Assembly (NCBI GenBank): GCA_017979445.1
Contig: CM030711.1
Location: 9,827,221-9,891,220, forward strand
Length of the DNA stretch: 64,000 nt
Source: Akebia trifoliata
Taxonomy: Eukaryota; Streptophyta; Magnoliopsida; Ranunculales; Lardizabalaceae
Direction of reading: 5' to 3'
Part shown: piece after piece, positions 36,001-47,645 of the stretch
How the letters are laid out: each line of letters opens with the position of its first letter
Position numbering within the stretch: the stretch's first letter is position 1
Program-made: the position numbers and the translations under genes
Notes under the pieces: model-generated
The model's database searches: none
Told to the model about the DNA's origin: nothing
What the model saw: the letters and a program-made list of their open reading frames with translations, nothing else

Positions 36001-38859
36001 AAAACTTTTATTACACTAATGCACACCATGAACCTACATTTATAATTGGCTTCACATTGGAAGGGACATCATAACACTACCTAACGCTCTAGCAATTATA
36101 AATATATATGGACTCCAAAATAGGTGTCAGTGTTGGACACATATACAAGGTGAGGCATCAGCAACAGTAACACATGAGACTCAACAGACACATCTCTATA
36201 ATTATATTGTAGTATTGAATGATAGATGATAAGTATTAGATGACACGAAAATTTTTTAAATCATATGAATTGTACAAACAAAACCAAAAAAGAAGAGTAA
36301 AAATATAAGTGGGATTCATCGCCAAGTTGCAATGTCACCAACAGATATGTCCAAAATATGTGACAAAGCTATGGTCTGTTAACTATAGGGCACCATCATT
36401 ACCAGGATTGAAGTTCTTACAGTAGCAATTGCATTAGTAAATCAGAGTAATATATAATTGTGACTCAACTTTCTCTGATATTGATTATTAATCATAATTG
36501 TTCATTAACAGACTTTCCCCTATTAATTACATTTGTAAGTGCAGCGTGTTTCTTGTGTCCATACACAAATTATAGAGGCAGGTAATAAGTGCTGTGCGGC
36601 TGCAAGTGCTCTCATCTACTACAAGGGACAGCTTTACAGTGGACACTCGGATGGATCAATTAAGGTATCCAAATACTCGTACAATCATAAGTGCCAATTT
36701 AGCTAAGTTGGTAAGATGTGGAGTGTTGTTCCCACATCTTAGGTTCAAACCCCCTTGAACCCTCGCTTTACGAATAATTTTTTTTTATATAAAAAAACAG
36801 ATAGATCACTCAATTATGATATAAAGTCAAACTCTAATGTGAGTCTATATCAAAATAGGTATGGGACATCAAGGGTCAAACAGCAGCGCTTGTATGGGAT
36901 GTTAAGGAACACAAAAAGGCGGTTACATGCTTCACACTTTCCGAACAAGGGGACAGCCTTTTAAGTGGATCCTCAGATAGAACAATCAGGGTAATAAATT
37001 TCACTTACCTCTTCTCAACATAAGGAGGAATAAAATAATATTCCTTGGACATGAATTTTTATTACTCAACAGGTTTGGCAAATGGTTCGAAGGAGACTAG
37101 AATGCGTTGAAGTGATACAGACAAAGGAACACGTTCATAAAATAGATACATACGACCAACATATCTTCGTAATTAATCACAGTCGTGGACTAAAGGTAAT
37201 ATGTGGAGGAAATAAATAATTTTTATCATTCTTTGCAAAATCATTTCAAAACATAACAAAAGAAGCTGTGTTTCAGGTGTTTGATGCATCAAGAAGCGTT
37301 AAAATTATTTGCAAGAGTAAACAAGTGAAGTGCATTGCTGTGGTTAATGGAAAACTTTATCTAGGCTGCATGGACTCAAGTATACAGGTTGGTCTAAGTT
37401 TGTCATTCTGTAATAACTTACAAAACAGGCAAACCCATTGAAATTTCAAATCTATTTATAGGAAATAGATATAATAAATGATCGGGAGCGAGAGATCAAA
37501 GCGCCTGTAAAGAGCTGGAGAATGCAAAATAGGCCCGTCAATTCAGTTCTTGTATATAAAGATTGGCTTTATAGTGGAAGTGCCATCGTTGAGGGTTCAA
37601 ATTTAAAGGTTTGTACCAAATATTGTAAGCTTAAACATTTAATGAAATGGCGGAGTAGCTTAATTTGATTGGAGTGATAATGCAGGAATGGAGAAGACAC
37701 AATGAACCCCAATTGTCAATAATGATGGAGAGAGGAACATACGTGCAAGCAATGGGAGTAGTGGAGGACTTCATATACTTGAATTGCAGCTCATCACCGA
37801 ACATCATTGAGGTGATGATTCATGATTTTTTTTTTTTTTTTTTCAAGAAAATTTTGAAATATAAAAATTAGAGGACATATAAGGTAACCATTTGATAGAT
37901 CTAAGATAGCATACCTATAGACCAGGGGCACAAAAAAACCTTCATTCAATTGCCCTTCCAAAGGTTGATCATTCAAAATGAGTATAACCATCCATATTAT
38001 ATATTTTTCTGAACTTTTCACAATATTTTCAAACTATCCAAAAGAATGAAATATATCGAATAATTACAATCATCCAACTTCAACAAAGGCTAATCACAGA
38101 CCCAATTAGAAGAAATATTTAAGTTGAAGGTCTTAAAAGAGCGATGAAAGATCCAAAAGAATGTGGATGGAGACAGTAAAAGTAGAAATAAATTCAATAT
38201 CAATAACAGAAGACTTGGCTTTGGACATAGTGGAATGGAGGAAAAGAATTCATTTAGCAGACCCCAAATCTTTGGGATAAGGCTTTTGTTTGTAAAACAA
38301 AACATATTCTAATGATGGGACTAATACACTTCATATGGACCGAACATTCTAAGTACGCTAGAGGTAGATTGTCCCTAGTATGGTCAAATTACATAACCAG
38401 ACACAATTTTATAATATTTACTTAGATGGAAAATTTTATCCATCTACATAAAAATATTTTTTGGTGAATTTTAAAAAACCAAAGGTTAATAAAGGTAAAT
38501 TCACTATTATTTTTTTTTTACACAAATGGATAAATTTATCTGGGTACGTAAACATTTTAAAATTGTATCCCATTGAATTGTATCCGACTGTATAAAACAC
38601 CCTTTTTTTATAACCAGATATGGTTGAGAGGGGCACAGCGAAAAGTGGGAAGATTATCAGCTGGAAGCCGGATAACAAGCCTCTTCACCGCAAATGACAT
38701 TGTTTTGTGCGGCACAGAGACCGGGTTGATCAAGGTTTGTAATCTAATCCATCTTGTATTAATGTTAAAAGTCTTTTTTTTTTTTTTTTTCACTTTGATG
38801 TTGGTTCTAATCCTGGTACCTCCAATCTTCATAAATGGCAGGGCTGGATCCCTCTCTAG
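30049..38859 (+). CDS. LIN/CERBERUS-like ARM and WD40 repeat protein, no U-box seen
   Basis: Exons: 30049-30758, 31480-31552, 31791-32057, 32223-33337, 33615-33756, 34978-35223, 35310-35607, 35744-35865, 36545-36664, 36859-36990, 37073-37195, 37277-37387, 37462-37608, 37686-37811, 38618-38734, 38842-38859. They total 3867 nt (1288 residues) and the frame is kept at all 15 GT-AG junctions. Residues 1-236 match the LIN N-terminal region (SILSNLYWGIESVEAAI, then FAPELWENVF). About 262-400 is an acidic, serine-rich linker. About 450-990 is helical, ARM-like (LSNLGGTYAWTGEPYTVAWL, IYNYASGKG-type). From about 992 there are WD40 repeats (GHSDGSIKVWD, SGSSDRTIRVWQ), and the protein ends KGWIPL. Legume LIN/CERBERUS proteins are U-box E3 ligases of symbiotic infection; I see no U-box here, as I recall for Arabidopsis At3g06880, so ligase activity should not be assumed. 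Confidence 0.88.
31020..31245 (+). mobile_element. RTE-type LINE 3'-end remnant in LIN-like intron 1
   Basis: The stretch ends TTTTGGGATACGAGGCATAG followed by (GAT)n and (GAC)n, a microsatellite tail of the kind that plant RTE-type LINEs carry. No protein frame survives. Confidence 0.4.
34110..34950. mobile_element. Probable LTR-derived insert in LIN-like intron 5
   Basis: Intron 5 (33757-34977) contains TTTTTACGTGGTTCATTCAA followed by CTATGTCCACGGATC, a wording typical of Ty1/copia LTRs (TTTACGTGGTTC...CTACGTCCACGG). No internal coding region is visible, so a solo LTR or fragment is likely. The ends were not fixed. Confidence 0.4.
36692..36790 (+). mobile_element. tRNA-derived SINE copy in LIN-like intron 9
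   Basis: TTTAGCTAAGTTGGTAAGAT (A box) and GGTTCAAACCC (a good B box) are about 45 nt apart. The element ends in a T-rich tail. It is the same family as 19367-19490. Confidence 0.6.
38030..38310 (+). pseudogene. RTE-type LINE fragment in LIN-like intron 14
   Basis: An open stretch at 38149-38280 reads MWMETVKVEI, then ITEDLALDIVEWRKRIHLAD, then PKSLG and stop. This is the C-terminal signature of plant RTE-type LINE reverse transcriptases (DLALDR..WR.RIH.ADP). GGGATAAGGCTTTTGTTTGT follows, the typical element end. Only the last 43 codons remain; the rest is lost. Confidence 0.7.
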
Positions 38860-38997
38860 AAGCCAAAATGGCACAAATAACCACTTACGTGCTTACATTG
38901 TAATATTCTTATAGAGGAAGAGTCAAGTCTGATCTCTGATGTTCAAAAAATTATATCACTTGGTGAAAATGTCTTCATGTACCATGTACCATAAATG

Positions 38998-38999
<2 letters not shown>

Positions 39000-39061
<62 letters not shown>
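39000..39061. repeat. (TA)n microsatellite
   Basis: About 60 bp of pure TA repeat, about 140 bp downstream of the LIN-like stop codon. No palindromic element has inserted here. Confidence 0.95.
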
Positions 39062-39066
<5 letters not shown>

Positions 39067-39493
39067 AGCTCAATAAACATACCTCAGCCGTTAATTTTTG
39101 TTAAATTTGAACCTAAAGTACTAAATAAATATATGGTTCCAGATTGCAACTTGCGAACAAGCACATAGTGTCCATTGGAGATGGACACAAACCATTAATA
39201 ACATACACCATCAAAATATTATGTCTTTGAAGTATGAAGATGGATACCCCTCATTTACAATTGAGGTGAGATCTACATAAACGTTTGACAAAAACTTGAT
39301 GTTTATTAATCTCTTAAGGAATGTTTTTTGAAAATAAAATATTAAATATATCAAAAGACATTTTTGTTGTATCTTTTAGTTGTTTATATTATTTTCCTAA
39401 TCCAATTGATTTTAGAAAAGAAAATGGGCAAAAAATCAAGCTAACTTACCATTATACCACAATCGTAATGGTATCAAACTTTTGGTGTCCAAA

Positions 39494-39603
39494 ACCTCTG
39501 GACATTGTAAGTATCCTTTTGTAATCAGATGCAAATGAATGATCCAATACCTCTGGACATTGTAAGTATCCTTTTGTAATCAGATGCAAATGAATGAGTA
39601 TTC
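39494..39603. repeat. 55-bp tandem duplication
   Basis: ACCTCTGGACATTGTAAGTA begins at 39494 and 39549; the two units are identical over about 49 bp. Intergenic. Confidence 0.9.
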
Positions 39604-39683
39604 TTTTCATTTAAAAATATTAAATTTGTGAAGAGAAAATTTATAATGATGAAGAAGAATGAGTTTCGAGAGAGTTTTATATA

Positions 39684-39891
39684 GGTAGAGTCCGTTTGGA
39701 TACCCTTAATTTTTTATTTTATTTTTACATTTTTACTTTGAAAATTGAAAATTTTAAAAAGTTGTTTGGATTAATTTTAAAAGATTACTTCTAAAATGTA
39801 AAATAATCTTAACTTCTTAAAAAGCAAAAGGAAACTACTTTCTACTTTATTCTACGGTGACTTTCTACTTTATATCCAAACAATGCCTTAT
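39684..39891. mobile_element. MITE with GTTTGGATA ends
   Basis: GTCCGTTTGGATACCC at the left and TATCCAAACAATGCCTTA at the right are inverted counterparts, with paired internal AAGTAGAAAGT / ACTTTCTACTT. About 210 bp, non-coding, probably hAT-related. Confidence 0.5.
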
Positions 39892-40129
39892 AGATCATTT
39901 TCTAACTTTGGGTGAGGATATGCGAATAGTACTTCGATTTGAGGTCAACTAAGTAAAATACTCTTCCTTTGTTTTTGTTTTTGTTTTTTTTTTTTTTAAT
40001 GGCATTTTACCTGGTGGAGGTAAGGTTACATTTGATTTCTTCAACAAACAGTTCATCACAATAATCCATGGGTTTCAGGGAAAGTAAGGACATTGGTTCA
40101 CCTCTACTGCTGACTTGTTTGTTCTTAAA

Positions 40130-40205
40130 AGTTTCTATAAACTCAACAACAACAACAACAATACCTTATCCCCAAAGACTTGGGGTTCTTGTACTCTGTC
40201 CAGAG
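40130..40205 (-). mobile_element. RTE-type LINE 3' terminus, minus orientation
   Basis: CAACAACAACAACAATACCT then TATCCCCAAAGACTTGGGG is the reverse complement of the usual end (CCCCA...TGGGGATAAGGC followed by (TTG)n). Only the tail remains. Confidence 0.5.
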
Positions 40206-40562
40206 TGTCACATTGTTTCTACTATAAAAGCATTTATAAAATACCAACTCAAAAAATTTCATTCTATTGGGAGCCAATTACTGAATCAATTCTTAATTCT
40301 CATTTCAGCTAGTAATAAAATAAAATAAAAAGCTCATACTTTTTCAATCATGAAGTACAAAACTGTATCTCAAGTGCTTGAGAGAGTAAGTGAAACAAGA
40401 AATCATCTTCAAACTCATGATACACATTTTTCCAATGGCTTCTCTCCAGAAAAGCCGCAAACATCTATGATAACTAAACGTTCTTTCATATAAGTTGCAG
40501 CTTAAGGTGGCAAAGCAGTTGTGTCTTGGTCTCTGAAGTTTGCTAAAGGGGCACTAATCATT

Positions 40563-42766
40563 CTAATCTGTTTCCTGGTTTTCTTGATCAGCCTGCTTTC
40601 TCTCCTCATCTCCATTTCCTGATAAAAAATAAAATGAAAACGTGAGCACATGGAGCACATGGAGGACTAATCTCCTATCCTCAGTGAGTGTGTCTGGGTG
40701 TGTGTGAGGAGAAACTTCAGGTTATTTTCTTTATTTTTAATTGGGGTGTAATAAGTAAAAGTTGGGTGCCAATAGCAGCTCTCTTTAATTTTGCTTGTAA
40801 GTAATAAAAAAAAAAATCCAATGAAACAAGAGACACCATTGGGTAGTTCCTAACTGCTTCAGTCCAGTATCATAGGAAGGAACCGAAGTACGCAAAATAT
40901 AAACTAACCGTATTCATTAAATATGATTCCTCCGGAACACAATCCTTCCTCAACTTTAACGAGTTGAAGAGTCATCCTCGGTCCAATCTCTTGAAGCTTG
41001 ACGGCACTTTTTGTAGAAGCCCTGTTTACCCTACCAAGATCATTTGCAAGACTCACAGTTGCTGCTTCATCATCTGCTTCACTTTCTGATCCATAACCAG
41101 CCCTTCAAAAAAAAAAATAATAGCCAAATAAATCACTATATAGCATAAGATAGGGAAAATGTTAACATAATTAAAGGGATAATATATATATGTATAACAT
41201 GTGTTTGATGGGAAGGTTCAATCTCTTCGAAAGGTCATCAACTCATCTTTAACATTTAGTTTATTTGTTTTTTTTTAGCAAAGTTTGCAAGGACTTCAAG
41301 GATGCCTTCTTTGAAGACTTTAGTTTAGGTGGGAGTTGGTTTTTAAGGCTTGATTTTTTTTTCATTCTTTTGTTTCTTTTTCTTTCTTCTATGTTTTAGG
41401 TAGGTCCGCCCGACCTGCTATCTCATTTTTCTTATAAATACAGTTTATAATAACAAAAAAAGAAAGAGAAAACTTTACATGAGCCTAAGCTAGTTATTCA
41501 CAATAAATTCTGGTTCAAAGAGTCATATCTTCTTGTTTCAACAATCCAAAAACAAGATTAAGGCAGATTATGATCAATTGTGAATTATTGCATTTCTCTT
41601 TACTTTTATATTGAAATCAATCGCAATATAAATAAAGTAAGCTCTACAGTACTCATTCTTTGGAGTGCTGCATCATGCATTTCATTCTGTTCATCAAAGA
41701 TAAATATCCAAATAAAGAGAGAAATTTTACCTGGTAACAAAGTCACTCACATCTTGAAGAGTCCTCAAATCTGGCACCTGATGGTTTTGCACAAATTTTC
41801 TAATTCTACGAGAAACACCAACGGGCTGTAATCTGATGGAATAATGCCGAAAATCAATAAGCTTTGTTTCCTTATTGTAATTAAGTAACACAATGCGTTG
41901 GCAAGAAGCAAGCTTGACCTACACAACACGAAAATGTGATGAGCAAATTAAATGATCTAAGACAGGTGTGCTTAAACAGGAATGGTGTCAACATGTTGTT
42001 GAAGTATGCTTCAAACACTCACAGTATTAACATCAATGGCAGGAAAAATATTCTGAAACATTATAGTTGTGAGCTTTAGATGCTGTTCTCCAGTCCCAAA
42101 ACCCGAAAGGACAATCTGCCAGACATTTTTAAATAAGCATGCACTCATAACAAGAAGAATGGAGTTTATTCAAATCCTAAAAATACACATTAGGCATCTA
42201 ATGAAGGGTCAGGTTCCCTTGACTCGTGAAGAATGACTCTTGGAAAAAACACATGATCCCAATCGTTTAAACACAAAATCCAATGGTTGAAATCTATCCT
42301 CGGGATAAGTATATCCAAGATATATATAATGAAGCTATGCATAAATCTCAACTGTTGGATTTTGTGTCTAAATGGTTGGGATCATGTGTCTTCTCATGAG
42401 TCACCGGAACCCCATCGAATGAAATATACAGAAAATCTATAGCCTCAATATTGCATATGTTAATAATTAATTCTTCTCACCCAATGCCTTTAAACAGAAC
42501 AGAAGACCAGTACAAGTAATTAAATGAGAAGGTTTTTATCATCCAACAAGGATGGTTTCCACACAAGGCACTTCTTGGTAAAAATCGTAAAAGGGTGGAT
42601 CCCAAATATCAATCCCCTATAATCCATTATCATAATTCTCTGACAGTAGGTTTTCTGTGATTTCACACACTAAGTCAGGATGGCGTTAAGTACAGAAGAG
42701 TGAAACACAGAACAATATGACAATGTAACACCAACCACAACAAAAGCCAAAGTAACAAACACACAA

Positions 42767-42797
<31 letters not shown>

Positions 42798-44602
42798 TGG
42801 TAATAGAAGCTTACCAAAGGAGAGTTTTTAAAAAGTTCTGGAGGGCACCTAGGACGCAATTGGGATCGGGCCACATCAACTGCTAATGAGTACTCATGCA
42901 TTTTAAATGTAAGCGTTGGGCCTTGAGGAGTCCTTGCAACCCTTAGATAAGGTGCACTTTCATTTTTTGATAACATTAGAAAATGTGTGACACCCATAGG
43001 CCCCGCAACATTCAAAAACTCCTTGAGATTATTCCGTTTCTTTTCCTGCAACCATAAAGCAAACGCTGAAGTATCAAGATAGCAAATTTTAAAATGTTAA
43101 CTATACCCCCCCAAAAAAATCATAATAGATAAATACCAGTAAGCTAGAAAAGGTAATAAAAGACACCACTCATATTACTTGAGTGAAAATGCTGGAAAAT
43201 TAGATATTTTATCACGAAAAATCATGGTCTAAGATTTCTAATAATGTGCGAGTAATTTAAGAACTTCTTCAATCACTCTGCCCCATGTGAATTTTTTCCG
43301 GGCCTTCTACCTCCAGTTTTAGCCTTATGGCTTGTCTGTTGGAAAATTTTACCATGGCTTCCAGGTTTCTAGAACTTAACTAGCAGCAAGTTTCCTTCAA
43401 AACATAGCTCAAGTTTCCAATGAGAGCCCTACTTAATCAATACATAATCTGGAATCCTTAAAATCAACAGACACACAGTTAAATTTGGTTTCCACAAAAT
43501 CATAACCATTTATCAAATAGCATCTTCTAGGGTTTTTTTTAACTTAATTTCTTGACAATGTGAAAGTGGAATGCATCCGCCCTTCGCCATTGTTTTTTTT
43601 TTCTTATAATTGTAAATATATTAAGAGAACAGAAAAAAAAATACAATCGGTGGTCGAGATGACCAACCACAAAACAACTTAAAAGTTACAAAGAGAGTCC
43701 CATCTAAAAACGAAGTCCACAAAAAATACACCCTTAAACTCTGGACATAACTTACACCAAAAATACAATAAACCCAAGACACTCAAAATCAAATCATGTT
43801 CCGAAGAAGTCACCCCTTTAAAGATTCTCTTGTTTCTTTCCAACCATAACCCCCAAGTAATAGCGAAAGGAAGAAGCCTCCAAACAATTTTCTTTCTTCC
43901 CTTGAACAAGGAAAAATCTCAACTTTGGAACAAAGATAACATCGAATTTGTGAAGACATTGAAAACTTTGAAAAGTCCGAAGAAGTGGGACCAAATGTAA
44001 TAAGATATACGACAGTGCATCAAGCCGTGGTCCACATTTTCACCATTCGAATTACAAAGATAACAATAATTTGGAGTCATAAATCCTTGATTGATTAAAT
44101 GGTCAAGGGTGGGTAACTTGTCAAGGATGAAGATTTGCCATTGTCATGAAGAACAGTTTTAAATTAGCATATATTTCATGGAAATTTATCTGTTTCTTAA
44201 CAAATAACATTGATTGATGACAATGAAGGAAGAATTACTTAAAAGATTGCCAGATTGTATTTTTCAAAGATAATGGAACATTAACACATTAAAAAAAAAA
44301 AAGGTAAATTAGTAACCTTTAGCTTAAGTGCTGTGTGGGGAAGCATCAACTTCCTTAAATCCATTTCAAGTTGCTTCACGGAACCGGGCAGCTTTCCTCT
44401 CGCAAAGACGAAACTTTTTGGGATCTTATCACCCGTGACATGATCGACACCGGGCTTCTTCAAGACCGATTTTACAAACGTCTTCTTATTCTTCTATAAT
44501 TCACAGTAAAACAAAAGAATCTGAGTGTGAAAAAATAAAACCCATTAATAAACATAAATTAAGATCTGATTCTACTACACTTACATTTCTGAATCGAGCC
44601 AT
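40563..44602 (-). CDS. PPAN: PETER PAN/SSF1-type Brix protein of 60S ribosome assembly
   Basis: A nucleolar factor for 27S pre-rRNA processing and assembly of the large ribosomal subunit. Exons in gene order: 44585-44602, 44317-44493, 42815-43045, 42023-42115, 41731-41918, 40909-41102, 40563-40618. They total 957 nt, 318 residues, with GT-AG ends and frame kept. It starts MARFRNKNKKTFVKSVLKK, a basic leader. The Brix domain covers about residues 20-230, with PKSFVFARGK, then LMLPHTALKLK, MGVTHFLMLSK, and a C-terminal IRLQPVGVSRRIRKFV. An acidic stretch (AGYGSESEADDEAA) and a charged tail follow. The family is usually about 340-470 residues, so this tail is short. Its 5' region has several telo-boxes. 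Introns 2 and 3 hold a LINE remnant and a 28-base G run. Confidence 0.92.
42203..42425. mobile_element. Palindromic MITE in PPAN intron 3
   Basis: CACATGATCCCAATCGTTTA pairs with TAAATGGTTGGGATCATGTG, and GAGTCATTCTT- and TCCAATGG-type arms also pair. The outer ends are GGTTCCCTTGACTCGTGA and TCATGAGTCACCGGAACC. About 220 bp. Confidence 0.6.
42770..42797. repeat. 28-base poly(G) run in PPAN intron 3
   Basis: A pure G run on the plus strand, hence a C run in the transcript starting 17 nt after the donor at 42814. Such runs are rare in AT-rich plant introns. The length may be affected by sequencing or assembly. Confidence 0.9.
43588..44150 (-). pseudogene. L1-type LINE 3' end (zinc-binding RT domain) in PPAN intron 2
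   Basis: On the minus strand, TLDHLINQGFMTPNYCYLCN then GENVDHGLMHC gives the CxxC...H...C zinc-binding module that follows plant L1 reverse transcriptases. A stop interrupts it, and the frame resumes as RLLPFAITWGLWLERNKRIF. A T-rich tract at 43590 matches a 3' poly(A). It has the same orientation as the host gene. Dead fragment. Confidence 0.75.
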
Positions 44603-44624
44603 CTCTTTGATTAGTAATTCAACC

Positions 44625-45022
44625 TAGGGTTTCAACCAATCCTGCAGTTCTTCAAGAAAAATATTTTTTTAGGTTAAATTCAAACTTAACCGTTTATATC
44701 TGAAACAAACAAACATCAATGAAGACAGGTGACTGAAAAATATAATTCCCAATTTCTCCAAATTTGCTAATAGCATGAATTAGGGTTTCGTGGTAGTGGT
44801 TTTAACCTAATCGGTTGAAGGTTTCCAATTTCCATAGGGTTTTTTCTCCCAATATATCACCCAAAGAAGAAAACTGATGTGATTAACAAAATTAGGGCAA
44901 AAAAAATTACCGTTCTCAAGCTCTCTCTTTGTGTTTCTTGGTTCGTTTGGGGCAACCGTTGGAGTGGTGGAAGAAAACAGGGTTTTACAGTTTTTGACTT
45001 GAAAGAAGAGTTTTTAGGGTTT
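44625..45022 (-). promoter_or_regulatory. PPAN leader/promoter region with four telo-boxes
   Basis: AAACCCTA (seen as TAGGGTTT on the plus strand) occurs at 44625-44632, 44781-44788, 44835-44842 and 45015-45022. Telo-boxes are enriched upstream of plant ribosomal protein and ribosome biogenesis genes, which fits the product. The start site is not fixed, so some may lie in the leader. Confidence 0.6.
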
Positions 45023-45299
45023 AAGCAATCACTTACATGTCCTGATGAGTTCAGTTTGACATATACGTGTCGCGTCCCCAGAAACTGATGCGTCACTAAA
45101 ACATCAAATTTTCTGTTCTCTAATATAGCGAATAAAAATGAGAGAGAATAAATTTAGAGTAACAAGTGATGAAATCGATTGTTTGGAATAAAAAAATTTA
45201 AATTTCATCCAAATTTGATGACTAAAATTCAAAAATCAAGTTGAACGTTTGTGTATAGTTCCAAAAGGTATTTTGATCAATTATGTGGAATGAAAAATT

Positions 45300-45522
45300 T
45301 AAAAACCGTGATAATCTAACTTATCCACATGGCATATTTAATTGACACCCTTGAGGTGACATATTTGAGAATCGTAGATATGTATTTCTTGGGATATATT
45401 CTTTATAGGGAAGTGCAATTGTGTATCTTGAAGCATACGGATCTATACTTTCCAAACATGTCTTGTCAAGGTGTTGATTGAGTATGCCACTTGGATACGT
45501 TACATTATTACGAATCAAAATT
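45300..45522. repeat. Palindrome, CATAGAT/TATCCC family
   Basis: Outer arms GATAATCTAACTTATCCACA against GGATACGTTACATTATTACG and inner GTAGATATGTATTTCTTGGG against CATACGGATCTATACTTTCC show the family layout in a degraded form. Confidence 0.45.
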
Positions 45523-45959
45523 TAAATGTCATCAAATTTGATGATTAAAAAGTCATCAGAAATCAAGTTGAATGTTTGTGTATAATTTGATTAGAGAGAT
45601 TTCTATAAGATTCATTATCTCAAAAGGTATTTATTTATTTTTCAAGAAATTGCCCCATCAAGCATTTTGCTTAATGAAAGTGAGTTCATATCTGAATTCA
45701 CTATCTCTATTATGCTTCTTTTGGACCAATCTCTCAAAAAAAAAAAAAAAAAAGTTGGAATGATGTCCTTGTGGTACATTTTGGTTGGAGTTCAAAACAC
45801 ATTAACTCCTAACCAAGCCTTTTTACATTACATGCAGCCCAATATATTGAAGGAAAAATTATTTGAAGGACCCTCGCGAAAGGATTTCTTTCTAAATAGT
45901 CTATTAGTTTTGCACATTAGCTTGATAGAATATGTAGTAAACTTTTTTCTTTCTTAATG

Positions 45960-46590
45960 GTCCCTCATACTATCGAATTCATAATTTTTACTGTCGAACT
46001 CAATGCTTTTTTATTTAGTGTCGAGTTCACATTTTTTACTATCGAACTCATCACTATTTATTGACAAACTCGGCGCTTTTTAAATTATTGTCGAGTTAAC
46101 CCTTTTTTAAAATAAAAAGTGGTGAACTCGACACTGGTAAAATCCAATCATTTTCAATTTTCGAGTTTTTCCAACTAAAATACATGGAAAGATCAATTAA
46201 AAACTTGAGATAACGACTTATTTAAATGATTTCAATCCAAAAGAACCGTATTGATCGATTTTCATCCAAAAACTAGAGAAAAAAAAAGTGAAAAAACTCT
46301 AATTTTTTACATATATGTTCAAAATGTTTGAAAATGGTTTCTTCTTCTTTCTTAAATCTTTTCTAGTGAAATGGAGTTTATGAAATTTGATTGAGATGTC
46401 AAAAATACAATTTTTAGATGAAAATGTTGAGTTCGAATAGTTAGAGCATTCAAACGTGAAAAGTCCATGGACGATTTAAAAAGAAAAAGTCTATTAAATG
46501 ACCTACCAAGCAACCGTTGAAAACTTAGGAATCATTTAGAAAGAAGTCACTCCGCAAGAGTCCTTTACGTAATTTTCCCTGTATTGAATC
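45960..46590. mobile_element. Broken relative of the 1-kb fold-back element
   Basis: AAAATACATGGAAAGATCAA near 46180, then GATTTCAATCCAAAAGAACC and TTGATCGATTTTCATCC, correspond to the interior of the element at 23970-24969. Repeated GTCGAGTT/AACTCGAC motifs fill the left part. The ends are lost or diverged. Confidence 0.5.
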
Positions 46591-46985
46591 TCAAATTAAA
46601 ATGAAACGTGTATGTAGATGCCATATGGTACTATAGGAATGAGAGACCGTTTTGGACCATGACTTTTTTTTTCTATACAATATAAAAAAATCTTCTATTC
46701 CAACTTTCACAAGATTCATCATTTCAAACTACTTCCTAAGATTTAGTGCTTCCACAATATGCGAGACATTTAATGGAATCAATTGAGAAGCAACTCTTGT
46801 ATGCACAAAGAATAAATATAAGAGGGGAAAGAGAAGCACAAAGATAATTTAGGTCAATTTCATGATCAATTTAAAATTAAGGTATTTTCATAGTAAATTC
46901 CCATGGTTTTTGTCTTGTTTGACTTTCTACAATGGTGAGAAACTAAAAGTGAGTCTCAATAGCCTTAGCTAGTATTATATATACA

Positions 46986-47483
46986 AGTTAGTTCAAGGGC
47001 AACAAGTGTGACAACAATTTTCGTCTTATATGGGCTAACGGTTTTGGAATGGGTTAGTTTCTTTTTTTTTTTTTTTTGTGAGGATGATCTCCCAATCATA
47101 GAGATCACGCTCACCAAAAAGCTGCACATTTCGAGGCTTCTAAACCAAACATTGTGTCATACATTTTTCAATATATGAGTTAGAAGTTTTGGAATTAACT
47201 GATTTTTTGGTGAAGATGATTTCTACGACAAAGACATCATCCTTATCAAAAATCAGCTCATTCTGAAACTTCTAACCCCACTTTACAAATTGAAGGATCA
47301 TGGATCATTTAATTTTTATAAACCATTTTTTATGGGATTAGAAATTTCAAAATGTGCCGATTTTTTATGAGGATGATCTCTTTATAGTATAATTCATCAT
47401 CGCAAAAAAATCAATTCATTTTGAAACTTTTAACTTATATATTGAAAAATGTTTGATTTTATATATGGCCCTTGAACGCCCCC
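46986..47483. mobile_element. Copy of the palindromic (TA)n family
   Basis: Starts with GTTCAAGGGCAACAAG after a TATATA tract and ends GGCCCTTGAACGCCCCCATA against TATA. It contains three hairpin-arm pairs instead of two, so it may be a nested or rearranged copy of about 500 bp. Confidence 0.55.
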
Positions 47484-47499
47484 ATATATAAAATTGTGA

Positions 47500-47645
47500 A
47501 TCAAATCCCAACAAAACATATTTTTAAGAGTCGTGATAAACTGACTTAAAAATAAAAAACATACTGAATTAATGTGGCACATGCAAAACCATAGATTTCC
47601 TCGAGATACAAAAAAGTGATTCATGCATATACCACGCCAGATGAG
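47500..47645. repeat. Palindrome, CATAGAT/TATCCC family, partial
   Basis: GTGATAAACTGACTTAAAAA, then AAAACCATAGATTTCCTCGA gives the left half. The right half is cut short at ATACCACGCCAG. Confidence 0.4.

Noticed and set aside
36692..36770. Possible tRNA gene
   Set aside because: A and B boxes are present but the sequence does not fold into a cloverleaf with a proper acceptor stem; a SINE is the better reading.
44857..45096. Short open frames on both strands upstream of PPAN
   Set aside because: They lie in the PPAN leader and promoter region, contain telo-boxes, and resemble no protein family.
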